A stretch of DNA of 64,000 nt from Leclercia sp. LSNIH1 (GTDB lineage: Bacteria > Pseudomonadota > Gammaproteobacteria > Enterobacterales > Enterobacteriaceae): positions 1,984,001 to 2,048,000 of the forward strand of contig NZ_CP026167.1 in NCBI RefSeq assembly GCF_002902985.1. Direction: 5' to 3'. Shown here one piece after another: positions 53,329 through 64,000 of this stretch (positions within the stretch are counted from its first letter, which is position 1; each line of letters opens with the position of its first letter). The position numbers were made by a program, and so were the translations under genes. The notes below the pieces were generated by a model. The model worked only from the letters and a program-made list of their open reading frames with translations. It made no database searches and was not told where the DNA came from.

Positions 53329-53937
53329 ATGTTACGTCGATTACTTCAGCTTTACGTCGGATTAAGCCTCTATGGCCTGTCAACGGCGATGTTTGTGCGC
53401 GCGGATCTGGGGGCCGATCCGTGGAATGTCTTCCACCTGGGGGTGGCAAAACTGCTGGGAATGGATATTGGCACCGTTATCATTCTGACCGGTGTGCTGG
53501 TGCTGCTGCTGTGGATCCCACTGCGCCAGCGCCCGGGGCTCGGCACCATCAGCAACGTGATTGCCATCGGTCTGGCGGCCGATGTCGCGCTGGCGTTTAT
53601 TCCGGCTATCGATTCGCTGATGGCCCGCTGCGTATTGCTGGTCAGCGCGGTTATCGTAAATGCGCTGGCGACCGGCATGTACATCGGGGCCGGATTTGGC
53701 GCCGGGCCGCGCGATGGCCTGATGACTGGTATCAACGCCCGCACCGGCTGGTCGGTTCGCAGCGTGCGCACGGCGATTGAGATTTCAGTTTTGCTGACTG
53801 GCTGCCTGCTGGGGGGCACTTTTGGTGTCGGTACCGTGCTCTATGCGTTAAGCATTGGCCCGCTGATCCAGATCTGTCTGCCATGGTTTCGTCAGAGACC
53901 GCGCCCGCTAGTCCCGCAGCCTGAGCGCGTTGTCTGA
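53329..53937 (+). CDS. YczE/YyaS/YitT-family membrane protein
   Basis: A 202-residue inner-membrane protein with about five to six hydrophobic helices and the family motifs LYGLSTAMFVRADLGADPW (residues 15-33) and GAGFGAGPRDGLMTG (about 122-136). The substrate is unknown. The ATG follows GGAGAGCGATC. It is divergent from the MocR regulator, and this pairing is common enough that the regulator is often named YczR after it; control by that regulator is likely. Confidence 0.85.
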   Translation: MLRRLLQLYVGLSLYGLSTAMFVRADLGADPWNVFHLGVAKLLGMDIGTVIILTGVLVLLLWIPLRQRPGLGTISNVIAIGLAADVALAFIPAIDSLMARCVLLVSAVIVNALATGMYIGAGFGAGPRDGLMTGINARTGWSVRSVRTAIEISVLLTGCLLGGTFGVGTVLYALSIGPLIQICLPWFRQRPRPLVPQPERVV

Positions 53938-53938
53938 T

Positions 53939-53959
53939 TTTGCGAAGCGCTCGCATGCT
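53939..53959. promoter_or_regulatory. lac-type operator upstream of lacI
   Basis: TTTGCGAAGC-G-CTCGCATGCT: two 10-base arms around a central G. The arm TTTGCGAAGC is an exact inverted copy of the right arm of the operator before lacZ. It lies 55 bases before lacI, so it could serve autoregulation and DNA looping over about 1.2 kb. Confidence 0.65.
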
Positions 53960-54013
53960 TTACGCCAGGCGTTATGACAGAATAGGTACCTCTGTCACTG
54001 CAACGCGAAGCAC

Positions 54014-55087
54014 ATGAAAGCCATAACGCTCTATGATGTTGCCCGCCTCGCGGGCGTCTCTTATCAAACCGTCTCACGGGTCATTAATGATGCGGCCCAC
54101 GTCTCGGCCCGGACCCGGGAGAAAGTGCTGCAGGCGATGGCCGAGCTGCACTATGTTCCCAATCGCGGTGCCCAGCAGCTGGCCGGTAAACGCACCCGCA
54201 CCCTGGGGTTGATTACCACCGATCTGGCCCTGCATGCCCCCTCGCAGATTGCCTCAGCGGTGAAGACCCGCGCAGGCGAGCGCGGGGCGAGCGTGCTGAT
54301 CTCGATGGTGGAAAATCCCCAGCAATGCATGGCGGCGCTGCAGGAGCTGCTGGCCCAGCGCGTGGAAGGGCTGCTGGTTAACGTGCCGCTCGAAGAGGCC
54401 CAGGCAGAAAGCCTGCAGGCGCAGGCCCTTCCGGTGCCGGTACTGTTTCTTGATGTCTCCCCTGACGCCCGGGTACACAGCCTGGTGTTTGATGCCGGAC
54501 AGGGGGCCACTCTGGGGGCGCAACATCTGCTGGCGCTGGGCCATCAGCGGATCGCCCTGCTTGGCGGGCCACAAAGTTCCGTCTCTGCCCGGGCGCGTCT
54601 TGCCGGCTGGTTGTCTGCCTTAGGCGAGGCGGGTCTGGAACCGTGTGCGGTTGCGGAGGGGGACTGGAGCGCGGCTTCAGGTTATGAAAAAGGCCATCAG
54701 CTGCTGGCGGGGGCGACCCTCCCGCAGGGGATCCTGGTGGCGAACGATCAGATGGCCCTTGGCGTGATGCGCGCCTGTGCCGAAAAAGGTATTGCTGTGC
54801 CGGGCCAGATCTCGGTGGTCGGGTTTGATGATACCACCGACAGCGCGTGGTTTACCCCGCCGCTGACCACGGTTCGTCAGGCGTTCCGTGAGGCGGGACT
54901 GCGCAGCGTGGAGTGGCTACTGGCGCAGCAGGGGACGAGTGAAGCAGCCCCGGCACAAACCCGGCTGCCGGTGACGCTTGTCGAGCGCCACTCCACCGCC
55001 CGGGAAGGGATCCCGCAGGGAAGTGAGGATCTGGCCCGCCAGCTTAAATCGCTGGCGCTGCTGGCCGAACAGCTGGCGCGTCGTTAA
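54014..55087 (+). CDS. lacI: LacI, lactose operon repressor
   Basis: A 357-residue LacI-family repressor. The recognition helix YQTVSRV (Tyr17, Gln18, Arg22) is identical to that of E. coli LacI, and the hinge helix is NRGAQQLAGKRT. The core ligand domain has the LALHAPSQI, SSVSARARLAGW, EGDWSA and LVANDQMALG segments of lac repressors, so allolactose response is likely. The C-terminal LARQLKSLALLAEQLARR resembles the tetramer helix of E. coli LacI. It is directly upstream of lacZ in the same direction. Confidence 0.93.
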   Translation: MKAITLYDVARLAGVSYQTVSRVINDAAHVSARTREKVLQAMAELHYVPNRGAQQLAGKRTRTLGLITTDLALHAPSQIASAVKTRAGERGASVLISMVENPQQCMAALQELLAQRVEGLLVNVPLEEAQAESLQAQALPVPVLFLDVSPDARVHSLVFDAGQGATLGAQHLLALGHQRIALLGGPQSSVSARARLAGWLSALGEAGLEPCAVAEGDWSAASGYEKGHQLLAGATLPQGILVANDQMALGVMRACAEKGIAVPGQISVVGFDDTTDSAWFTPPLTTVRQAFREAGLRSVEWLLAQQGTSEAAPAQTRLPVTLVERHSTAREGIPQGSEDLARQLKSLALLAEQLARR

Positions 55088-55162
55088 CGCTTTTGTGATC
55101 GCCATCGCTTCATGATGCTCTCCCCCTTTACCCTGGCAACCTGACAGGGCATTGTAGCTATA

Positions 55163-58278
<3,116 letters not shown>

Positions 58279-58337
58279 ACTTAATCGCTGATGCGGCCAC
58301 ACCGCGTGGCCGCACGTTCACTTCGGAGGTTTATCTG

Positions 58338-58691
58338 ATGAAGTATGTCGACGGTTTTGTGGTTGCCGTGCCCGCAGATAATAAGGAGGCTTATCGCGAG
58401 CTGGCGGCGAAAGCCGCGCCGCTGTTTAAAGAGTTTGGCGCGCTGCGTATTGTTGAGTGTTGGGCAGATGACGTACCCGACGGCAAATTAACGGACTTTC
58501 GCATGGCGGTGAAGGCGGAAGAGAACGAAGAGGTGGTTTTCAGCTGGATCGAATATCCTTCAAAGGCGGTTCGCGACGAGGCGAATCAGAAGATGATGAA
58601 CGATCCCAGAATGAAAGCGTTTGGCGAAGCCATGCCTTTTGATGGTAAGCGCATGATTTATGGCGGCTTCTCGCCGCTTCTGGACGAATAA
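58338..58691 (+). CDS. ybaA: YbaA, DUF1428 protein
   Basis: A 117-residue dimeric alpha-beta-barrel type protein of unknown role, very close to E. coli YbaA (MKYVDGFVVAVPADN, FGALRIVECWADDVPDGK, FDGKRMIYGGFSPLLDE). The start follows TCGGAGG. In E. coli it lies directly downstream of ffs, so here it marks the right border of the accessory stretch. Confidence 0.94.
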   Translation: MKYVDGFVVAVPADNKEAYRELAAKAAPLFKEFGALRIVECWADDVPDGKLTDFRMAVKAEENEEVVFSWIEYPSKAVRDEANQKMMNDPRMKAFGEAMPFDGKRMIYGGFSPLLDE

Positions 58692-58696
58692 GCGTG

Positions 58697-58724
58697 ACGC
58701 CCGGCGGCGCTTCCCACCGGGCGT
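58697..58724. repeat. Palindrome between ybaA and pdeB
   Basis: ACGCCCGG / CCGGGCGT arms with a 12-base loop, between convergent genes; its last base is the first base of the pdeB stop. It looks like a short REP-related hairpin that could serve as terminator on both strands. Confidence 0.5.
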
Positions 58725-60292
58725 TAAGCGTGGCTCTCGGGATCGAGATTCGTTTCCGCCCACTGGATAAACGCCTCTTTCGGCAGCGCCTTGCTGTAAA
58801 ACCAGCCCTGGCCGTACTGCACACCGTGGCGACGAAGCCATGCCAGCTGGCCTTCGGTTTCAATACCTTCTGCTACCATGTCCAGATCGAGCGACCTGGC
58901 CATCTCTATGATGTGCGAGGTGACATTTTTATATTCCAGCGCATCCACAAACGATTTATCAATTTTCAGCGTATCGACATCCAGATCCTGAAGGTAGCTG
59001 AGGCTGGAGTAACCCGTTCCGAAATCATCAATATAGACAGAGTGCCCGGCACGTCGGAATGCGGCAATGGCCGGGGCGCTGACCGCAGGATCGGCGAACC
59101 CGCGCTCGGTGAGCTCCAGTGCAATCTGCGAAGGGTGCAGTTGCCACTGATTCAGCAGGCGGCTCAGCAGCGGAAGCACGGTGCCCGAGATCAAATCCGC
59201 CGGCGCCAGGTTTATCGAGATATGGTGGCCCGGATGCTGGCGTAACCATTCGCCCATCTCCTCAAACACTTTTTCGATGATAAGTGTCGTCAGCGGGTTG
59301 GTCAGGCCCGTCTGTTCCGCCAGGGAGACAAAAATATCGGGTGACAGATAGCTGCCGTCCGGCTGCGGCCAGCGTGCGAGGGCTTCCGCACCGGTGAGTC
59401 TGCCGCTGTTCAGATTCACAATCGGCTGGAAATGAACCTGGAATTCCCTGGCATTAATCGCATCCATTAAACGATACCGGGGCGATTGCAAACGGCGTAA
59501 CACGCGCAATATAAACCAGGCTGTCAGCAGACTGATCAGGACACCAAAAGGCAGCCAGAAAATAAGCTGGTGGTGCCAGCTCTTTTGCAAAGGGGTCAGA
59601 GAGGACCACGCCACAATAGTGAAGCCCAGGTCAGATACATCGTGCCGGTTGTACATCACGCCGTTATGCTGAAAATTCGCGCGGCCATTGCGCTGCATTT
59701 CCTGAAAGACCTGCATATCCAGCTTGTTGCTGCTGGCAAAAACGATATTGCGGCGAAGCCCCACCAGGGCGACATCGATCGGCCATGAGCCAAAGGGGAT
59801 CACATCGATCAGCGAGGCCGGATCGATCATGACAATGTAGTGCTCTGTACCAATCGCGGCCATATAGCGGTCGAGGCCCAGATCGTTATGCGAGGTGACC
59901 CAGGCCCGGTAGCCATCGGAGGTGATGCGCATTGCTGGCGGAAACGGGGCGGCATGGCTCACTTGTTCCAGCGAGGAGCAGCGCGGTTTCAGATCCTCAA
60001 CGTAAAGAACTTCCTGAATGTAGCGCCAGGAAAAGGAGGCGCGGCGCATCGCCATCGCATGTTCGTAACTGCATGGGGTTCCATTAAAAGCGTGCATCTC
60101 CTTCAGGGCGGATTCCGCCTGGCTAATGACTCTGTCGGTACGTATCTGTACGCGCGAAGAGTAGCTGTTCAGATCATCGACAAACTTATCTTCTGCATTG
60201 CGGTGCGCCAGCCAGACACTCAGGCAGACAGGAACAAGGACAGCAATGATGAGTACACAGGTAACCACACTGACCAGGTGTCGGGTTGTCAT
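58724..60292 (-). CDS. pdeB: PdeB (YlaB), membrane cyclic di-GMP phosphodiesterase
   Basis: A 522-residue protein with an N-terminal membrane helix (about 7-28), a periplasmic CSS-type redox domain carrying the CSS motif (PRCSSLEQV, about residue 105), a second helix (about 235-255), and a cytoplasmic EAL domain (about 270-515). The catalytic set is intact: EALARW, NLAPADLIS, IDDFGTGYSSLSYL and the AEGIETEGQL loop, so c-di-GMP hydrolysis is expected, with periplasmic redox control as in this family. Confidence 0.94.
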   Translation of the reverse strand: MTTRHLVSVVTCVLIIAVLVPVCLSVWLAHRNAEDKFVDDLNSYSSRVQIRTDRVISQAESALKEMHAFNGTPCSYEHAMAMRRASFSWRYIQEVLYVEDLKPRCSSLEQVSHAAPFPPAMRITSDGYRAWVTSHNDLGLDRYMAAIGTEHYIVMIDPASLIDVIPFGSWPIDVALVGLRRNIVFASSNKLDMQVFQEMQRNGRANFQHNGVMYNRHDVSDLGFTIVAWSSLTPLQKSWHHQLIFWLPFGVLISLLTAWFILRVLRRLQSPRYRLMDAINAREFQVHFQPIVNLNSGRLTGAEALARWPQPDGSYLSPDIFVSLAEQTGLTNPLTTLIIEKVFEEMGEWLRQHPGHHISINLAPADLISGTVLPLLSRLLNQWQLHPSQIALELTERGFADPAVSAPAIAAFRRAGHSVYIDDFGTGYSSLSYLQDLDVDTLKIDKSFVDALEYKNVTSHIIEMARSLDLDMVAEGIETEGQLAWLRRHGVQYGQGWFYSKALPKEAFIQWAETNLDPESHA

Positions 60293-60513
60293 GCTCCTGT
60301 TTCCTTTTATAACGCCGTTGTTGGGCGCTCAAGCCGATGACATTAAAACGAAAACGCCGTTGACATGTAGTGTTATAGCACGCAGTTGATAGTGAGTTCA
60401 TTTAGCAATTGAGACACTGAATTAAATACCATTTTAAGTGACTTTTTCACAGAGCGAAAACCTGACGAACGCTACAGGCGCAGGTTGTTTTTGCCTCGCT
60501 ACTCAGATATGCT

Positions 60514-60535
60514 AATTGTTATGTTATAACAAATC
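60514..60535 (+). promoter_or_regulatory. Zur-like box before the L36 paralogue
   Basis: AATTGTTATGTTATAACAAATC contains the core ATGTTATAAC of Zur sites (GAAATGTTATAnTATAACATTTC). It lies about 15 bases before the gene's start and would overlap its promoter. Zinc control of the C- paralogue of L36 is well known, so the assignment is strong by context. Confidence 0.7.
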
Positions 60536-60549
60536 ATAATGAGGTAGGT

Positions 60550-60690
60550 ATGCAGGTTCTGAATTCATTGCGCAGCGCAAAACAACGCCATCCAGATTGT
60601 CAGATTGTGAAGCGTAAAGGGCGGTTATACGTGATTTGTAAATCCAATCCGCGCTTTAAGGCGGTGCAGGGGCGTAAGAAGAGACGTTAA
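60550..60690 (+). CDS. ykgO: Ribosomal protein L36, zinc-independent paralogue (YkgO/RpmJ2)
   Basis: A 46-residue protein ([18 protein letters not shown] ... VQGRKKRR) almost identical to E. coli YkgO. It replaces the zinc-ribbon L36 in ribosomes when zinc is scarce; only two cysteines remain (17 and 30), so the zinc site is gone. The ATG at 60550 follows GAGGTAGGT. A Zur-like box lies just upstream. The usual partner gene for the L31 paralogue (ykgM, rpmE2) is not adjacent. A bidirectional hairpin follows. Confidence 0.94.
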   Translation: MQVLNSLRSAKQRHPDCQIVKRKGRLYVICKSNPRFKAVQGRKKRR

Positions 60691-60703
60691 GCGGGATAAA
60701 GAT

Positions 60704-60729
60704 GCCTGCCGCCGATATTGGCGGCAGGC
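60704..60729. terminator. Hairpin between ykgO and ylaC
   Basis: Perfect 10-bp stem GCCTGCCGCC / GGCGGCAGGC with a GATATT loop between convergent genes. T-runs are lacking. Confidence 0.6.
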
Positions 60730-60739
60730 CAGGAGAGGT

Positions 60740-61204
60740 TCAGGCGGCCACGCGGGAGAGGGTGAAAACATCGTAGAAAGAGAGCTCGCCTTTCGTGGCG
60801 ATCATCTTCTGCAGTTTCTCTTTTTGCTGGGACTCGACGTTAGGGGAATGCAGAATGTTTTCGATCAGCTGAGGAGGCACAAAGCGCGTGTTGTACCACT
60901 CACCGTTGTAGCAGACCCGGAAATCAAGCACATCAATATCTTCATAGCGATAACGCGGATTGACGTCAAAGAAGAAGAAGGCGTTAAAGACGATGAACAG
61001 GACAACCAGCAACCAGACGGAACCAATCAGCGTTTCGGATTGCAGCATCACTACCAGCGTAGCAAGCCACGCCGCATACATGGCGACAAACAGACCAGGA
61101 TGTTTGCGAATAAAGCTGATGCTGAAGCGCGGCTTGTTGTCACGCTTTTCGCGAACATTGAGATCATCAATGGTTTCGGTAAGCAGGCGTTGTATCTCGG
61201 TCAT
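60740..61204 (-). CDS. ylaC: YlaC, inner-membrane protein
   Basis: A 154-residue protein of unknown function with two membrane helices (about 37-58 and 63-82: [34 protein letters not shown]) between soluble ends. [20 protein letters not shown] is taken as start (61204) by comparison with E. coli YlaC; the frame is open 20 codons upstream. The C-terminal half ([20 protein letters not shown]) is highly conserved. Confidence 0.93.
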   Translation of the reverse strand: MTEIQRLLTETIDDLNVREKRDNKPRFSISFIRKHPGLFVAMYAAWLATLVVMLQSETLIGSVWLLVVLFIVFNAFFFFDVNPRYRYEDIDVLDFRVCYNGEWYNTRFVPPQLIENILHSPNVESQQKEKLQKMIATKGELSFYDVFTLSRVAA

Positions 61205-61467
61205 CTTCTGCCCTTTCTGAATTCGACTCAATACGAAGGATCCGTATATTTTAAGTGACCACAATGTGTGTGGACAGTAACAGTTATGCTAAGAAACATC
61301 ATAACAGTTACCAGAAAAGGGCGGGTGGGATGAGATGGCTGGCTGTTCAGTACAACGCAATCTTTCCCCTGGCGATAGCGCTAGCCCAGCAATGGAGAAC
61401 TGCCTGTCACGCAAAGGATGAAACATCTGAACGTAGAATCTTTATCTCTGAGAGTAGTTAGACATAA

Positions 61468-61686
61468 TCAGCGTACAAACTTCCATACAGCGGTCGGGAT
61501 TTTATCGTACAGCTTATTCATCGTAAGTTCAGCCAGACGATGATCGGCTGCTGAATAGAATACCGCAAGCTCATTATCAGAAAGCTCGTATTTATTTTTT
61601 TCAATGACGCGTTCCAGGGTGTCAATGGACTGACAGCGTCGTAAACGCATCAAATAATCAGTCTTGGTTAATGGTTTATCAGACAT
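61468..61686 (-). CDS. hha: Hha, H-NS-partner regulator
   Basis: A 72-residue all-helical protein that binds H-NS and modulates silencing of horizontally acquired genes; reported as toxin of the Hha-TomB pair. Sequence [20 protein letters not shown] to [13 protein letters not shown] matches E. coli Hha almost fully. It follows tomB after 8 bases and is cotranscribed with it. The 263-base gap to ylaC is where E. coli has maa. Confidence 0.96.
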   Translation of the reverse strand: MSDKPLTKTDYLMRLRRCQSIDTLERVIEKNKYELSDNELAVFYSAADHRLAELTMNKLYDKIPTAVWKFVR

Positions 61687-61694
61687 AAATTCAC

Positions 61695-62087
61695 CTAATT
61701 GTTTGTAATAATTTTAATCGGAGAAGCTAACGGGTTAGCTCTGCTTGCATTGACAAAACAACGAAAAAGCCGATTGCCCGATTTACGCCATTTTTGTAAA
61801 TCCTGTGCGTTAATGCCGTAGCTGCTGAATAACATAAAAGTGTCATCCAGGTATTCGTCAATTTGCTCAATCAACTTATTATCTTCGTTATACTTAATTT
61901 TATAATTAAGCGCGAAGGTAGCAATATGTTCAATCAACTCGTTTAACTGCAAGTTAATGGCAGAAGTCGGGTCATTTACCCAGCCATGATTGCTTTCATC
62001 GAGATTGGTCAGGCAGTCATGGTACAGGGATTCACAAAGAAATTTCAACTGTGCAATATCTTGCCTTTTAGGCGAGTATTCGTCCAT
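61695..62087 (-). CDS. tomB: TomB, Hha antidote and biofilm modulator
   Basis: A 130-residue helical protein that in E. coli oxidises and so inactivates Hha. Residues 1-115 ([20 protein letters not shown] ... [18 protein letters not shown]) closely match E. coli TomB, including the cysteine (FRCF) tied to Hha oxidation. The last 15 residues ([11 protein letters not shown]) differ and the protein is longer by about six residues than E. coli TomB. It is first in the tomB-hha operon. Confidence 0.95.
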   Translation of the reverse strand: MDEYSPKRQDIAQLKFLCESLYHDCLTNLDESNHGWVNDPTSAINLQLNELIEHIATFALNYKIKYNEDNKLIEQIDEYLDDTFMLFSSYGINAQDLQKWRKSGNRLFRCFVNASRANPLASPIKIITNN

Positions 62088-62576
62088 AGCGTATCCCCTT
62101 TTTGAGTGATTTTTTACTCACCGAACATCGTTGTCGGGAAGGGTACAACTGACTCAGCGTCAATGACTACTGTTATGCCTCTTGCTTTAACTATAATCTA
62201 CTCTAATCAGGATTTCACCGCGCTATTACGAAAAATTACAATTACGCAGCATTTTACCGTCTCTGGCGGCCACTATGTTATATATTGTTTTATCCTGATA
62301 CAGCTCTTTACTTATCACCCTGTGTGATTTCTTAACCAGTCTAAAAATCATTGGTAAGCGCGGGTGAAATCAAAAAACACCAGGAATACTCTTAATACCT
62401 AAGACGTGACGCAAAAATTTGGGAATTTCTGTAATAGAATCAGGTTAAATAGGATAAGCCGTTTAAGGGTGACATTAAATATATAAACCCTCAATAAGCT
62501 AATTTTATGATTTTTAATTGTTGAAAAAAAGGCCGCATATGCGGCCTTTTTAACGGTTAAACCCGAATGGGGGTCA
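62088..62576. other. Gap between tomB and acrB
   Basis: A 489-base gap, AT-rich, as in E. coli. It holds the tomB-hha promoter region at its left side and the acrB terminator at its right. An open frame of 73 codons at 62106-62327 lacks a ribosome site and codon bias, and I do not regard it as a gene. Confidence 0.6.
62524..62552 (-). terminator. Terminator of acrAB
   Basis: AAAAGGCCGCATATGCGGCC with flanking T-runs on both strands (palindromic GGCCGCATATGCGGCC at 62531-62546), 25 bases after the acrB stop on the transcribed strand. Confidence 0.9.

Positions 62577-64000
<1,424 letters not shown>

Noticed and set aside
55094..55109. A CRP site upstream of lacZ
   Set aside because: Only the left half TGTGA fits; the right half reads TCGCT, too weak to claim.
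61255..61461. A 68-codon frame between ylaC and hha
   Set aside because: No ribosome site and no similarity that I recognise; the gap is what remains after maa.
62106..62327. A 73-codon frame between tomB and acrB
   Set aside because: No ribosome site, atypical codon use, and the region is the control region of tomB-hha; E. coli has no gene here.

Overview
The window is a piece of enterobacterial chromosome. From yajC-secDF to acrB the gene order follows the Escherichia coli 9-11 min region almost gene for gene, and most proteins have the length and motifs of their E. coli counterparts. Sequence differences and the accessory genes point to a relative such as Enterobacter, Lelliottia or Leclercia; this placement is inference from gene order and remembered sequences. 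REP-type palindromes in several intergenic gaps fit the same group.

Layout. 1-3.2 kb: yajC (cut by the window edge), secD and secF, the SecYEG accessory complex. 3.2-4.3 kb: a VOC-fold protein and a WYL-type regulator where E. coli has yajD. 4.4-6.1 kb: tsx and lipoprotein yajI. 6.3-9.9 kb: nrdR-ribD-ribH-nusB-thiL; pgpA, which follows thiL in E. coli, is absent. 9.9-14 kb, reverse strand: xseB-ispA-dxs-yajO (isoprenoid and DXP supply). 14.2-19.2 kb: thiI, yajL, panE, yajQ, yajR. 19.4-19.8 kb: a small gene for a double-glycine-leader peptide built of 11-residue aromatic repeats, the most unusual item here. 20-24.8 kb: cyoABCDE, the bo3 oxidase operon. 25.3-28 kb: ampG, yajG, bolA. 28.3-37 kb: the protein quality-control block tig, clpP, clpX, lon, hupB, ppiD, with two sigma-32-like promoters. 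37-41.5 kb: ybaV, fadM, queC, ybaE, cof. 41.5-43.2 kb: a cysteine-synthase-fold enzyme divergent from decR, probably a cysteine-detoxification pair. 43.2-48.6 kb: mdlAB, then glnK-amtB with a sigma-54 promoter and an NtrC site. 48.7-51 kb: tesB, ybaY, atl and the 4.5S RNA gene ffs.

Between ffs and ybaA (about 51-58.3 kb) lies an accessory block absent from E. coli at this place: a ribbon-helix-helix-like protein and a 72-residue partner, a MocR regulator divergent from a YczE-type membrane protein, and lacI-lacZ with two matching lac-type operators but no lacY or lacA. The backbone then resumes: ybaA, pdeB (ylaB), a zinc-independent L36 paralogue behind a Zur-like box (a 46-codon gene), ylaC, hha-tomB and the 3' part of acrB. 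maa, present between ylaC and hha in E. coli, is missing.

No tRNA, rRNA, CRISPR array, insertion sequence or prophage gene was seen. The best candidate for an undescribed system is the repeat peptide between yajR and cyoE; the RHH-like pair after ffs is second.
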